DNA of 64,000 nucleotides from Epiperipatus broadwayi. Lineage: Eukaryota; Onychophora; Udeonychophora; Euonychophora; Peripatidae. The notes beneath the pieces are model-generated. The model worked only from the letters and a program-made list of their open reading frames with translations, was not told the origin of the DNA and ran no database searches. Shown piece by piece: positions 22,810-37,339 of this stretch; position 1 is the first letter of the stretch, and each line of letters starts with the position of its first letter. A program made the translations under genes and the position numbers. The stretch spans positions 372,001-436,000 of the forward strand of contig JAQFVV010006628.1 in the NCBI GenBank assembly GCA_028023455.1. The letters run 5' to 3'.

Positions 22810-25800
22810 AGAAATAAATCAATATGTTTTTTTTAAAAAAAAAAAAGTATAACATGGATTGCTCCAGACCTAAAACACCAACTGCAAAAATATAATCTCT
22901 AAACAAAAGCCAAAAAAAAAAAAAATCTATTAATTTGAAAATATAAATAACCATCAATAGAAGCTATTTGTAACTGAGCATAGCCATACTATTAGCAGAA
23001 GAAAAAAAATGAAAAGATAAAGGAAAAAAGTTAAAAATGAGTTTTACACTAAGTATATATTAATTTATAAATCATAAAACTTAATCTTTAGGTCCTATCA
23101 TAATATGCTGTTTTTCAACTTCTTTTATAAAAAGAAAAACAAAATATTATATATATATCCAAGTTTTGCTAATCGTTCTTAAAAAATAGATAAATAAAAT
23201 TAGATGAACATGTGGTGAAATATGGGACAAAAATTTGAGCACTTTTTCAGCAAAACAGCCTATTATATTAATACAAATAGCATAGGAAAACAGAAAAGAT
23301 TAAGAGAGATAAATAAGATTTAAATAACAAGATTAATAATGATTATTATAAAAACTCTATGGGAGAAGTACTTGTCGAACATTCAGCCAGTAATAAGTGA
23401 ATCATAACAACGTTTTGCTGCAATATTGTAGTTGCTACCTAGTCGTTAGGTTATTTTTAAATGACTTCATTTTCTAGATCAGCATTTAACGTGTAATATA
23501 TATATATATATTGTGTGCGGAAAATAATTAAAATCCACTTCATAAAAATATTTAATTTCTACATATTCCAATCATTTTCTCTTTAATGTAATAATTTAAA
23601 CAATTAACAGTAGAATTTAAATTTATTAAACATTTTTTTAGACAAGTAAAATCATTTTCAAATGAATAATTTATTAAAATTAAATGTCTGAATGACTTAA
23701 ATACGTTTTAGTGCTACAATATTTAAAGCAGTTAAGACTTAAAAATTAAATGTATGTCATTTTTAATGTTTGGCCATTTAAATGCAAATACTCGTATATA
23801 AATTTAAGAATAACATTTGCTTTCAAATAAATTATTTATTCATTTTATTGTTGCATGAGTTTTTAAATGAAAATGATAAGAAATATTAATATTTAATAAG
23901 TTCATTCTAATAAAGCTATAAACTATTTAATAATCTGTCTGCTTATTAGTGACGATTTTAATTTTCCAAGATAGCAGTAAGTTTTTTTTTCTCTTTTAGT
24001 CTTCATAGGGAGAATATACTTGCACTTACTATGTTCAGACTAGAATAATATATAGCTTAAAAAAACAATTAATTTCAGTAGTGTACTTGTAAAATCGAAG
24101 AAATTTTGCAACATATGGTGTAGAATTGTGGTAAAGCTACAAACTCAATATCTTATGATTCCTGGATTGATTTTCAGCTGAGGAAAATAATAAAATTCTC
24201 AGTTTGGTTAATTGAATATTATGACTTTACGCCACTACAATATTCAAATATCATGTGATTTCATGGATAAATGATCATATAATTGTTTATTAGTAAGGTT
24301 CAAATTCAGAATGAAATTACACAATATTCTATATAGCTGAGGAATTTACAGCTAACATCAAAATTTTTCAATAAACATTCTTAACTAGAAGATGTAAAAA
24401 CATTACAAGTGAAATGACTAGAACTTTCCCAAACTATTATTGGATAATTGTCAGCTGCATGTATTAAAACATCATATTAAAAGATAATAATGTTACATGG
24501 AAACAGTATCTGAACTATAAACTATTTACAGAGTTTGATTCTATGAATGTATCTATTCAGAGTGAAAATGGAACATGTAAATAAATTAATGAGACTGGCT
24601 AAATCTTGACAATTTTACTCAGCATGACTCTTGACAATTTGCAGAAAACAATCAGTATGCTAGACTTATTTAGGAAAATGACAATTACAAAACTTCCCAA
24701 TAGTTGAGAAAATGTAAATAATTTATCAAACATGATAACAATGAGAATTCATTCTTCAGGTCTCACAATGTTATACCACCAATTTGGTGTGATAGCATTC
24801 ATATCAAAAACTAGTCTTTGAAATGGCAGATCTTCCATACATATGCTTATAAAGTTCATAATGTACTGTGTTTCTAGAACTTAAGTGATCACATGTAAGT
24901 CAAATATTGCAGACATTTGTTTTGATGTGTGATTTCTGCTTGTTAGCTATAATCTCTCACATTATTTGATTGTACCAGAAACATTGTTTTTGACCAGAAT
25001 TACTTTTAGCAGATTTCATTTTCTCATCTTTAATAAATGCAATCATCATACCTAGGACTGCTGAATTTGAAATCTTGTCAAAACATTTAGACAACATTGT
25101 TTTTTAAAAGTAGTAATTAATTGTGATTACTTTACTCCAATGAGGTCAATGTTCTTTATTGAAGAATTCTTAAATTAGAAACTAGTTTGGAGATATAGAT
25201 AAAATGGTAATACCATTTAATGTCAATGATTATACAAACCTACAATAGATGGTTCTATAAAAGAATAAACAAAGCAAAACATTACTTCATTAAATATTTA
25301 TATTTTTCACAATATTTAATAAAATCATAACTTCAAAAAAGTGGAAGTAATGATAGAAGTAATATAATAATTTTGCAAATAAACAAAGATAAAAGAGAAA
25401 TAAATAATAAGAATGTATTCCTTACTAAAAGATGTTTTACTCATAGACATTTGATGAAGAAGGACAAATGACTAGAAGAATATAATGAGAAAAACAAAGT
25501 TGGAAGCTTTAGCATTTGAAAGAGAATCAAATGAATAAGTTGAAAAGATAAAATCAGAAACATAGAAGCAATAAAAATAGCAGTGAGGGGGAAAAGATTT
25601 TTTTAAAGAGAAATATAAATTAGATGTACTTGGAAAAAATAAATTAATAAAAAAAAGCAATGGAAAAGACTAAAAAATATGAGAAAGGGAAACAGAAGAA
25701 AAATGAAATTATTTGACAGTAAAAGAGAAAAAGAATTATTGGTATTTAAAAATGTAGAGCAAGAAGAGTAAGGAAAAAAAGGTTTGAAGGATGTGATCAG

Positions 25801-27789
25801 GTTTTGAATATGGAATCTGACTTTGGCAGATAACTGATGATGACATAATTGTTGTATATTTTATTATACTAAAAGTTACTGAAAAAAAAAAGATTAGATG
25901 ATATAAGCAATAACCAATTTCTTGATTGTAAACTATGATAAGAGAAGCCTTTACAAATCTATCTCTTAGTTGGAACATCTACAGAATCCTTATTTCTTAA
26001 TAGTTAGTGATCACTATAAAAATCCATACTCTAGATAAATAAAACACACAAATATTGTTGCTGTCTTACATATTACAATGTAATAAAATTAATATTTCAT
26101 AGATAGAATGAAGGAGAAAAGGTTCAATGTTTTTTCCCCATTTTTATCCTGTATTATTATAATCATTCCCTTTTTATAAATATATAAAAATCAATAACTA
26201 TGCATACTTCAATTAATTAATAAGATATTAAATTAAATTAAAGCAATTAAATGTACCCATTAATAGCATTGCACTTTTGCATTATAAATTGCAAACTTAA
26301 TAATGTAATGAGTTCTTAAGAAATTATGGTGCAGTTTCAAATAGTAAAATTCCAAGGCAAACCATAGGAAAAAAACAATGGCAAACTAATATCAAAGATG
26401 ACTAATTGTTATTGTTTTTATAACATTGCTTAGTTACCTTGAAGTATCTTCAGATAAAGTTTTAACATGATTAAAATGCACTTGAGAAATTTAATATGCA
26501 TTGAAAGAGTAACTCAATACATAGTGTAAAAGTAACTCAATAATGCATTTCAAAAATGTAAACAAACTGCAAAAAATTAAAAATATGTACAGTATTTGAG
26601 AGTATTTTTAAAACTTTCTCTTATTAAAAATATTCATCGCACGTTTTTCTTTTAAGTTTTGTTAAATAAAAAATTAATTATTTAAAAATCTTGACACATA
26701 TAACAATATTAAGAGATTCTAATAAATGTTATTAGAAATCATGAGTATAGATATTAAATGAACGTAAAGTAATAAATAATTATATTGTGCATACTTCTAT
26801 AAGATGTATTAACAGATTTTGATCCTGTTATTAAGAATTAGAAGCATCGCTTGTTAAATGAATATTAGTAATAAATAAGTATATTCTTATATACTTTTAT
26901 ATATTCTGTTATTTAATATAAAAAGTGCATCTACATAGTTTATTCATACTTAAAAAAAGTAAGTACATAATTATATACAGTATATATAGTATCAAACCCT
27001 TTACCATTTAAGATACAATATATATATATATATATATTATTGGAGATAAAATATGTCAAATTGCCAATACTAAATAACATACAAAGTATCACAATGTCTA
27101 TGCTAACAAAAATTCATTCCATTTTTGATTGTAACCTAAATTATCATAGAGTAAGGTAATCTAGATAACACTAACTCAAATCAAATCAACTTCCAAGGCA
27201 GTATCACTATTCATTTTTAATAACATTCACAATGATTATAATCTTCATCAATGTGTAATATCAGAAACTTTACAGTGTGATAATTATAATATAACATAAT
27301 ATAGTGAGAACATTTCAAATTACTGTAACTAAATAAGGTCTTCACTCTTAAATATATCTATATAATTTGTGCTATAAATTTACTACTATTATATATTGAC
27401 AAAGAATTTGACCAACCACAACATTATTAAAAATGCATACTTAGTAACTCTGCCTTGTTAATTATGTTGAATTTAATTAACTATTGTAACATCTATATTG
27501 AAATGAATTTCATTCCCACAGTTGTTTTCTATATAAGAATTAAAGCTATAGTAAAAAGTGGAATCCACTTTTATCAGAATAGCAATAAGACTTACCATTA
27601 TGAGATTTTATGTATTAGTTACAATGATTTGAAATGCCTTTAATTTAAATATGATTATATAGTATTTTACAGTATAATGTTTCTAATATTAAAGTTTCAT
27701 CATTTATAAAAGTATTAAAAATCAGTATTTAACTAGTCTGTCTTGGAAAATGAATTTGAATTGAACTTAATTAGATATTATTAACATCT
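22810..27789. other. AT-rich intergenic DNA, nothing recognised
   Basis: About 5 kb without a supported gene. There are short (TA)n runs near 23498 and 27018 and an A/G-rich purine stretch about 25440-25800 (plus strand) of unknown significance. Confidence 0.5.
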
Positions 27790-28627
27790 ATGAAGTTTAT
27801 TATGATAGTTGTCTTTGCTTCAAATATCATCATCACTATTTTCAATCATTATCAATTCCACTGCAGTATGAAGATCTTTCCAAGTCTGATCCAAGTTTTT
27901 TCTCATTCACAACACAACAGCAAACTTTCTTATTTCCTTCATCTCACGTGCTGGTTTCTTTTTTCTGGATCATTAACAATAACTTAGAATCTAATTTCAA
28001 ATTTCAACATTCCATAAATAATCATCTCTTCTAACTGTTCAGCCAATTTTCATATCAATTTCTTAATTACTCCTACTATTCAATGATATGAAGTCTTTGA
28101 ATTGCTCTTCTGTTAAGTGTCAATGTCTGAGATTCATAACTAAGAACTGATAAAACACCTATTAAAAACCCTTCTTTTCAAACAGTTAAGCATATTTCTT
28201 TTTAATATTAAATTATTTCTACTTAATCCAAAAGCATTCTATCTAACTTTAATTCTATGGTTAATTTCATCCATCATCTGTACTAATAAACTGACCAAGG
28301 ATATTTATAGTTATCAACTTCTTTTAAATAGTAATTTATCAATTTTTATTTTCTTCTGATAATTTGGTGAGTATTATTTTAGGTATTTATAGCATTTATC
28401 CTTAGTCTTACTTCAATCTAATAATTCTTGCAACACTCCCTGGACTTCTGTTCAATTACTTGCAAAACAATTACATCATCAATTAAATCAAAATAACTTA
28501 AGTAAGCTCCATTTATTCTACCTCTCTTAGCTTCCCATTTTAATCCACATAATAATTCTTGAAAAACTGCTGATAAAAGATATGGAATTTCCCTATCATA
28601 TATATATATTCTGACCTGTAATCTCAT
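27790..28627 (-). pseudogene. RTE-type LINE reverse transcriptase fragment
   Basis: The minus-strand frame at 28418-28627 contains DREIPYLLSAVFQELLCGLK and RINGAYLSYFDLIDDVIVLQ. This aligns with RTE 'QGDPISPxLFxxxLExxxRxLxW ... INGxxLSHLRFADDIVL'. The FADD active site has become LIDD. Downstream (lower coordinates) the thumb region and KPAREMKEIRKFAVV match the C-terminal motif of the family. It is truncated 5' and degraded, and is related to the copies at 7.4 and 33.5 kb. Confidence 0.7.
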
Positions 28628-28649
28628 TCATCCTCACTTCCAGATAATA

Positions 28650-31600
28650 TGTGATATAAAATAAAACGGGTTCTATCTCAGTTAATAATTAATAACTAAA
28701 ATATTCAGCATTAAAATTAAAATATTTCACTAGCTCAAATTTAAAATACGAATAAGGTTCAGTTTATAAAAATAAATTAAATAAATATTTAATATTTTCA
28801 TGAGACTTGAAGTGAAAATACAGGTGACAAGATAGATTACATTGAGCCAATATCCCACAGGATACTACCTCAATGGCATAAGAACACTATCCCCCCTTTA
28901 TTACTATTTCAAATAACAAACTCATAGTATTCTTACGACTTTAATAACTTCTACTCACTAAGATTAAACTAATAATTAAATCTTAATCTTCTATTTAATA
29001 ATAATCTAGCTCAAATAAAATAATCTCAGGTTCATAAAGTTTATTCTAAGTTAATAAAAATATGGTAGTAAAATATGAGAAGGGATTTTATGTCATAATC
29101 TACTACACTGAAACTAATAATAATAAATAACAGTAATAATATTCTTCATTGTTTAACTAATTCTGTATATCTTTTCTTTTACTATAATTTTATTACCATA
29201 ATAAAATAATGAAATAATATAATATGATCTTATATCTTCATGTAATGATATAATAAATACGTGGTAGCATTTTAATAATCTGACAAACAAAATATGTGTG
29301 GCAACTGATAGCATATAATTTAATATAATATTGTGATAACTGATTTATAACCAATAAAATAATGTAAGATTATGATTATTTAATTATAATGAATACCAAT
29401 AAAATATTTAAAATTCTTAAAATAATTCTCTATTTATCTTTTGTGCAAAATTATATATTTGTTTCAGTTATTATGCATATATCGTGATTTCATGCAGCGA
29501 TGTGGAGAAATAAATAACTCGGACACAAAATTTTTGAAATAACAAAATTTAACAAAGTTTATTACTAACAACAAATAAATAAACAATTTATTTACACTAT
29601 TTACAGTGGATATCCTTAACTTTTTTACTTTACAGTTTGATCTACCGGGTTATATAAAAAAAAAAATTTATATTTCAATTATATCTTTATTTAGATTTAG
29701 GACAAAATTTTAAAAAAATGTTACTATTTGGTTTCTCATTATGGTTAACTTATTACAAATATATTTATCTACTTTATTAGCAACAGCATTTTATCCTTAA
29801 TATTATTAAACTATCTTATTTTAAAAAAATTCATACTTAGAAAAACATTCTATAGAATACAAAATTTTATAATGAGTATGGATTTCTCAAATATTAAAAA
29901 AAATTTCATCTTGCAAAGTCAAAGATGTTACACAAAATATTATCCAAAATTCAGTACTAGATTTTAGTATTTATCACACAATGTTTACTAATCATAATAT
30001 TCTTATTTAAGTGTAATCATCAATATATTTCTGTTAATCAATAAACAAAAAATATACTATGCATATTGTTTACATAATTTATTTTGTAGTATTGTATTTT
30101 AAAAATATGCAATACTTATTTTTCTTTTAAAAAAAAAAATACTAAAGCATTTAAAATTATTATCACTTTAAAGAAAATATCTTTGTTTAGATACTTTATT
30201 TTAAAAAAGTTTATATTTCATTTCCGAAATAAAATTCAAAATATATTCGATGATTCTTTTCTTTCCTTAGGATACTTTGGATCTTCAATTTTAAGTTATA
30301 ATATTCTGCTCCTTATAAGCAAATAAACTAATCTTATCCAAAAAAAAACGATAGCATAACCTTAGTTCTAAATTATTTATCATTTCTTTTAAAATATCTT
30401 ACTAAACGATGCAGTTACATGAAATAAAGATAGTGAAAACAGATGCATAGGATTAAGGAAGAAAGCTAGAGTATTACTCTTAACATATCTCAAAATCATG
30501 GCACAGTGTGAAGAGGTATGACATTTACCTGCCTAATATCCTCTAATACAGGGACGATGTTAAAGCTATTTCTTCAGCTTTATTAGAACATCAAATATTT
30601 AAAGAAATATAAACACTGTCCAAATAAAATGTGTATCAGTCATAGGGCTTTGTTAACTATGCTGATATTCACATAAAGACTAAATATTATTTCCATTCCT
30701 TACAACATCCTATTTCTTAAAACATCATCTTGATTTCCTATTCACTAAGTACTTCCAAGCCATTATCTCAACATTATTTCTCAAGATTTTCCACATCTTA
30801 CATCGATAAATAACTATCTGCATTCACAAAACAATAAATAAAATTCATTAATAGTTAAACAATCTTACTATCCCATAAGAAAAGTTGCTTACTTCATTGC
30901 TCTGTATGTTTAATCATATACAATCTACTTAGACAATATTTGAATATCCAATAACATGAAAATTTTAAAAGAATCACATAATTATTTGTTATGTTGGATT
31001 ATATCACTAATAAAAAAAAAAAAAATTGTCGTATGCATATTTTCAAATCAATCCTATCTCATAATGTTTTTTTAAAATGTTGTATGAAATGCGGTACATA
31101 TAAGTAAAAAACTTTTACACTTCATTCTTCCAATTTATGGATGATCTAAAGAAAACAAAAAAATATATACATTATAAATTATCAATAGTTATTATTATTA
31201 CCAATAACCTTTATCTAGTCATCATGTTCAGTAGGCTTCCTTTATCCACTTGAGCATTGCAGATATAAAAAAATTCACACCCATACACTTTATATTAAAA
31301 TATTTTTAACTAAATTATTAGATTGTTATATTATAAAATTTTAATATTAATAAATTAATGTTTTTATGTTTTTCTAATCTTATAAAAAATTTAGATTTAA
31401 ACTAGGTTAACAAAATAAAAGGAATCAAAACTATAATTACATATTTTCTTGACGATAGTTCCTGATAAGTCCAAAATGTTTATTATTTTCTCTAGAGTTT
31501 TTTAAAAATGTTTTCCTCCAAGTGCGTTAAAGTTTAAAATAAAAATAATTATTAATCCATTTAGTAAAATTTATAGAAAATAATCCTTGGTTTTAGTATT

Positions 31601-33479
31601 TAGGACGATAATTATTAAATCATAATATTAATTAATCCCGTAAAAAAATTTTTTTAAGTATTTTCTCTGCCTGCGTATCCATGCATATTCCATCTAATTT
31701 AGGTTTAGTTATCTGATAAACTTTTAAGTACTATTTGTATTTTTATGGATCCATCTTTTATTCAACTATATATTCACTTTTTTATATAAGTTTCCTTCTT
31801 AATACATTTAAACTTTCGTTTGGTATTTTTATATATTTAAAAAATAAAAATAAAATGTCACCTTCAGAAAGGATATAACATTTTACTCCTTTGAATATCA
31901 TATTATATAAATGATTCATAAGATATATTTGTCTTATTACTACTTTTAAAAAAAAAAAAAAATCTTGGATAAACTTATCTAAATAATAATGCGTCTCCAA
32001 TTTTTTCATTAGACTCCATATGATGTCCGAGCTGTGGTTTTTTATGTACCAAAACAGTTCTTCGGTGAAATATTAATAAAGCTGTATCAATAAATATTCC
32101 AAACATTTTTTCAGCATTACAACTTATATCCATTTTATTTCATAGTATATCCATTTTTATTGCGAAGTTTAGGTTAAACTTTTAGATAAAATACGACTGG
32201 TAAGTACTTTAAAAATTAGAAAATCATTTCCACGAAGTTTCTAAATATATAATTTTTTTCTAAACTTTCCTTCTGCAAAATATTTCTTTAAAATTATCAA
32301 TTAGTTTTTGCAAAATAAACGATAAGAAAGTACCAAAAAAAAAATTGACTAAAATAAAAATTTTAAAATACTATCTTTTTGATAGTTATAATTTACCTTT
32401 CTCCGGTTTCAATACATTATTAATCTCCCCCTATACCCCCGTGCAAATCATATTTATAGTCTGTAAGAATACCTATTCCTATTGGTTAATTCTTACTTTA
32501 GCTTGAGAACAAATTTATATATGTTTAGTTTATAGTAGAATTAAATTTCAAAATTAGAAATTATGACGTAATGAACTTAAAATATTATTTAAAATATTAC
32601 TTTTGAATCAATTATTATTTTATTAAAATTATTTAAACATTTAAAATAACTTTTAAAATAACCTTAATAACTTATTCCATTTATCTATTTTTATTTAAAC
32701 AAAATATTTAATTTTTATTATATCTGTATTCGTCTGTATTACATTACTTAAAACATTACATACGATAGTTAACTTAATATTTATTATTATTTGCTTTTAT
32801 GATAGGTAATAATTACATCCAATTCTATAATGCTATTTCAAAATATTTTAAACTTTATTATTAATTCAAACAAGCAGTGTGTGAAAGTATATAGTATACA
32901 AGTCACATGATTAATAACTTTGACAGACGATTTTCAATCTATTTCTCTGCCTAGACTAATAAAATTGATACACTTATTATATTTAATAATATAATTATAA
33001 AATTTGGAAGAACAATTTAGAAAATATAGAATTAAATACAATTCTCACCATCATAAAGTTTATTTTTAAAATGTACGATATTAATTTTTGCTTATTAAAT
33101 ATGACTTTATAAATTTAAAATATATCATTTATTACTACAATTTTTAAACTATTAAAATCGAATTTATTAAATATACTTTTAATATTTATAGCTGTGTTAT
33201 TTAATATGGCCAGCTTTTACAACCATATGCAACAATATTTTAAGCTTTACTTAACTACTTTTTAAATAATTCGCTATAATTTTATATACCACGTATTTTC
33301 TTTGGCTTTAAATTGTACTTTAAAAATATAATCGACAAACTATAATTAATGTATTAAAAGAACATATTCTAAAATTTAAAATTTTTAGTAATTGACTTTT
33401 ATGAACTATTACCGACCTATAGAAAAGGGCACAATATATATATATCCTTCATAACTTTAATCTAATTAGTATCACTGTG
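28650..33479. other. AT-rich intergenic DNA, nothing firmly recognised
   Basis: Nearly 5 kb of AT-rich DNA. A slightly distinct patch near 29490-29660 (GATGTGGAGAAATAAATAAC, later GATCTACCGGGTTAT) looks like the end of some element, but no partner end was found. Confidence 0.45.
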
Positions 33480-34258
33480 TAATGTATTCATGTCTATTGC
33501 ATTTGATATTCTTCAAAATATGATAATATCCTGAGTTTATATCTTAATAATCAAATGGTTTAATCATTGTAGAAGTATTTATAGCCTCTTCATAATCTAT
33601 AAATCCAAAGTATAATGATAATTCATGTTCACTGTGCCTTTCTATAAATTTCTCAATAATTGGAAATGATCCCCAGTGCTAAATTCACTTTTACATCCAG
33701 TTTGGTATTTTGGTTGGTTAAAATCCAAAGTTGCTGTAAGGAAGTTGTAATTATTTTGGTAAAAAATTTGTATAGAATTGATAAAAAAATTGATAGATAA
33801 GAAATTTCTAATATCTTCTTTATCGCTTTTCTTAAATATCAAAAAAACTACCGCAGTGTTTCCAATTATCTGATATATTTTTATAATTTAGACATTTGGT
33901 GTATAACCATACCAACAATTTTTCTATTAACTTGCTACTTTTAAGATATCACTTGTAATGCCATTATTTCCTGGGATTTTCTCTTCTTCATAGATTTAAT
34001 TGCATATCTCATTTAAAATACTGGATAATTTAAAAAAATATAACTGCAGGAGATATTTTGTTTTCTTGATCTTTAAATCTTTATGGAATTGTTCCATATA
34101 TTTCATGATTATTTTTTTTTAGCAATAGTTCCATCTTTTCTTCATATTGCAGAAACAACTTTCCTTTATTGTTTTATACTTTGTTATTCTCATCTTTAGC
34201 TTTCTTTGCCAATTGTTGATTATATATCATTATTAAATCCTTTTTGTATCATATTAAA
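33480..34258 (-). pseudogene. RTE LINE reverse transcriptase, N-terminal half
   Basis: The minus-strand frame 33642-33842 begins MIFKKSDKEDIRNFLSINFF and continues ATLDFNQPKYQTGCKSEFST. It corresponds to RTE 'LIFKKGDKEDxxNYRPISLLS...LDExQPREQAGFRxGxST'. At lower coordinates FIDYEEAINTSTM matches 'FIDYEKAFDSV', with the catalytic Asp retained. It is interrupted upstream by the hairpin insertion at 34259-34543. Confidence 0.75.
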
Positions 34259-34559
34259 GTATTAAAGATTTTAAGACTTCTCGTTCGATAATTTAATATA
34301 CAAAATTAACAAAGCGTATGCCACACTTGAATGAGAAGCTATAAAGATACACAGAAATTATTACACGCTAAGCGCTTTCGAGGTCTTTTGCCTCATATTC
34401 ATAGCGGTACTGTGAGCTGCTCTATTGTTTCATTCTGCAGCTCACAGTACCGCTATGAATATGAGGCAAAAGACCTCGAAAGCGCTTAGCGTGTAATAAT
34501 TTCTGTGTATCTTTATAGCTTTTCATTCAAGTGTGGCATACGCTTTGTATCATATTAAA
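34259..34559. mobile_element. Hairpin (foldback) insertion with 16-bp target duplication
   Basis: Arms 34309-34420 and 34437-34548 are 112-nt inverted repeats with one mismatch (AGCTTCTCATT against AGCTTTTCATT) around a 16-nt loop. TTTGTATCATATTAAA occurs at 34243-34258 and again at 34544-34559, a 16-bp direct repeat flanking the insert. That length fits target-primed insertion better than cut-and-paste. The insert splits RTE sequence that is otherwise collinear. Each arm contains GAGGCAAAAGACCTCGAAAG, a short hairpin plus GAAA. Confidence 0.85.
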
Positions 34560-35545
34560 AAAATTCTACATATTAAATTCTTCTTAAATGATCATTAAAA
34601 AAATTCATATTTCTTCTTTTCTTCATGCATACATTCTTTTGTCTCAAAAGAAAATTTACCGGTAATCTGCTGCTTATTTGTACTAGCTATCTTTCTTGCA
34701 GTTTTTAATGGAGAATCAGTTATCTCTGAACCATCTTCAAAATCTGCTAATATTTTTTAAAAAATGACAAGTTCTAATTTAATTCACTACAGTATTTCTG
34801 AAGGTTAGGAATATCAACTGATGATACTGTTTTTCTTACGAATTTCCATCTCTCTAGTTTTGCATTAACATGTATTTTACTTCTCACTCATCAAATCTCT
34901 GTTAAATCTATTAAGAACATTACAATATTGAAAAGACATATTTTCTATTAATCAAAATATAATCAAATTATGCCATATCTTTCATTTGGATGCCTTCATG
35001 TCCATTTCCATTTAACATTTTTTTCAAAAAAAAGAATTCATAATACACAGTTTTTCTTTTGGCATGAACTTCATAAGCCTGTATCCTTTCTCATCTCTAA
35101 CACAATAACCAAATTTACACATAGCACTTTCATCTTTCATTCATTTACTAATTCTAGCATTAATGTCTCCTATGAAAATTTTAAAATGTTGTTTATTTAG
35201 TCTTAATGAAAATGTTTTGTATATCTCTATGTAAAAATCCTCTACTTCTTTATCACATGAGAACTTATTGCATTATAAACTTGCATTATCTTCCATTAAT
35301 TTGAAAAACTAATCTGATATTCCATCAATTTCCCCAATATTGTTCTCCAATGTTTTAATTGTAATGAATCCCATTCCACTTGTGCTGCCAATATGTTTGC
35401 CTTTGTAGTATAATTCACATCCTTTTTAAATCAATTGTCTCTTCACATTTTTTAAACTTCACAAAGTTCAATAATATACAATTTAATATTAGACAATTTT
35501 TCTTCCAATTCATAAATTTTCCTTCACTTGAAAGTGATCTGTACT
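34560..35545 (-). pseudogene. RTE LINE endonuclease region
   Basis: Minus strand: LSSEGKFMNWKKN starts near 35540. Then comes CEETIDLKRM, followed in other frames by GKHIGSTSGMGFITIKTLEN and GEIDGISD. These match the RTE endonuclease 'xGKHIGSTSGVGFI...I..ISDR'. Near 35150-35040, KFGYCVRDEKGYRLMKFMPK and KLCIMNS match 'GxxNERGxRLxEFAxxxxLxIxNT'. Several frameshifts. With the segment at 33480-34258 it forms one RTE copy of about 1.8 kb without the insert. Confidence 0.75.
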
Positions 35546-35569
35546 TATAAATATCTAAATAAAAGATCA

Positions 35570-36880
35570 TCATTGAATGGAAACCTGAGTCCACAAATAG
35601 GGATTCCTAAAATCCTGTAGCTCTGGCTACCAACTGCTGCATTGAGTGGAAGTTTTCTGAGAATAAGGGGTATAATTTAGTTTTATCTATCACGATTGTA
35701 ATAACAAGAATGTATGGAGTGTACATTAAAAATTTGCCCTGATCAGTAACTTTAAGGCCTAAATGAGGAATTCAAGAATCTACTTCCAGTCAACAGCAAC
35801 TCCTTTCTGCCTCTGCACAAAATATAATTATATATTTAATTCAGAAAAACGTACATATTTTACTCAACTTATTTTAGTAAGATTTTATTTATAGATTAAT
35901 TCAGAATAAATAAAATATTTTACCCTTTACCATAGTGAATTTTTTTGTAAATATTCTATTTATTTAATTATATTTCAGTATTACATAATTTTGTATCATA
36001 TATTTCTAAATATAATTCTAAAATCACAACCGCATTCAATTGATTAAATATATTTTTAGATTTTATAACTTTTACTAAGCTTGTGCGTCTGTAATCTAAA
36101 ACTAAATAATTTATATATATATATCATTATTTACAAAAATTATTACAAATTTTTCTCTTCCAGTAAATGATTTATAGTAAACTTCAAAAACAAAAAAATT
36201 AAGCCATGAGTTATGCACCATCAGGACTTTAACAGTTCATTTATTAATGCATTTATCAATGATGAAAGCAACATCCATCAAATTAACTTAAAATCTTTAT
36301 ATTCCAGCTAATAAAAGTTAGATACCCATTTACTAGCTAGTAACAAAATGGCTAATTTAGTTGATTGTGATTATTCTCCTGGAAAAAATGCTAACCCTGA
36401 ACCTGCCTATATCTATAAAATTTGTAAGTTGCATCTGGTCCAGAACTCATCTTAAATTTTCAGCATTGGGGGAGGGGGGGGGATCAACAACAATACTTCA
36501 AAAACCTTCTAATACAATAGTTTGTGCAATTTTTAATTAAACAGATCTCTGAGTTTGGATATTTTTAAGAACCACTTTAACTGAATGTTTAAAAAGTAAT
36601 TGAATGACATTACTAGATTTAGTATAATCAAATAAAATAAAGTGGAACACCATTGCAACACAGTTGTGATTAAAAATAGCAGATATTCTACTCATAAAGC
36701 ATGAGTAAGTAAGATGGATTAAAGTCCATCAGTGGCCCATGATCTTATATAAAAGATAGGTAGATTTAGAAAATGATAAGAATAAATATCCAGTCCACAG
36801 AAATATTTAAGTAGTCTCATTCAAAGCTATTCTAATTTATATTCATAAAGTGAGTAATTAAATATTCATTTAAAAATCTT
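35570..36880. other. AT-rich intergenic DNA
   Basis: No gene recognised. A G-rich run lies at 36464-36482. Confidence 0.5.
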
Positions 36881-36884
36881 ATAT

Positions 36885-37339
36885 GTGTGTGTGTTGGAGT
36901 CTGAATCTATACAGTTAAATCCTGATTACGATATTGAATTTCATAATGTAAAAGCACATTTACATGTAAAGAGAATGAATGGAAATGTCTGCAAAATATT
37001 TTATGGTGATTGCATGAATTTGAATAAGATAGAGGGAGCTCTTGTTTGCATTATAAATACGATCTCAAAAACAGTTTTACCACGTGTGATAATGATTTAA
37101 AACATTGGGAGGGTATATCTAAGGACAGATTAGACCAATTAGTCAAGGAGTTGAAATCTGTCAAAGAGACAAATTCGCTGTACAAGAAGTTAAAAGACAG
37201 CACTGAAAGATGTTATGCAAATAAAGAACCAGGTTATGATATATGTGGACATATTTATGTTTCGCAAATTGGTTTATATAATCAACACAAATTCATATTG
37301 GATGTGCAGACATATAAACACATCCGCGCAGATATATAA
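36885..37339 (+). pseudogene. LINE C-terminal fragment with zinc-finger-like end
   Basis: The frame beginning at 37046 reads HYKYDLKNSFTTCDNDLKHW, then EGISKDRL, and ends GYDICGHIYVSQIGLYNQHK. This matches a LINE C-terminus: '(R)YKDxLKxSLKxCxIDxxxWExxAxDRxxWR ... CxxCGRxCxSRIGLYSHxR'. In this copy the first and third Cys are replaced (Tyr and Tyr). The preceding frame (36885-37100) carries the upstream part in a different phase, indicating a frameshift near 37040. Isolated 5'-truncated copy. Confidence 0.65.

Noticed and set aside
29490-32430. Possible large element between a GC-richer patch at 29.5 kb and CCCCCTATACCCCC at 32.43 kb
   Set aside because: No matching ends, target duplication or coding motifs found.
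34309-34548. Hammerhead ribozyme in the hairpin arms (GAGGCAAAAGACCTCGAAAG)
   Set aside because: The CUGANGA half of the core is absent (AAUAUGA at that place) and no UH cleavage site follows the stem III candidate.
34818-34845. CTGATGATACTG...CGAA resembling a hammerhead
   Set aside because: No stem II pairing and no GAAA; chance match.
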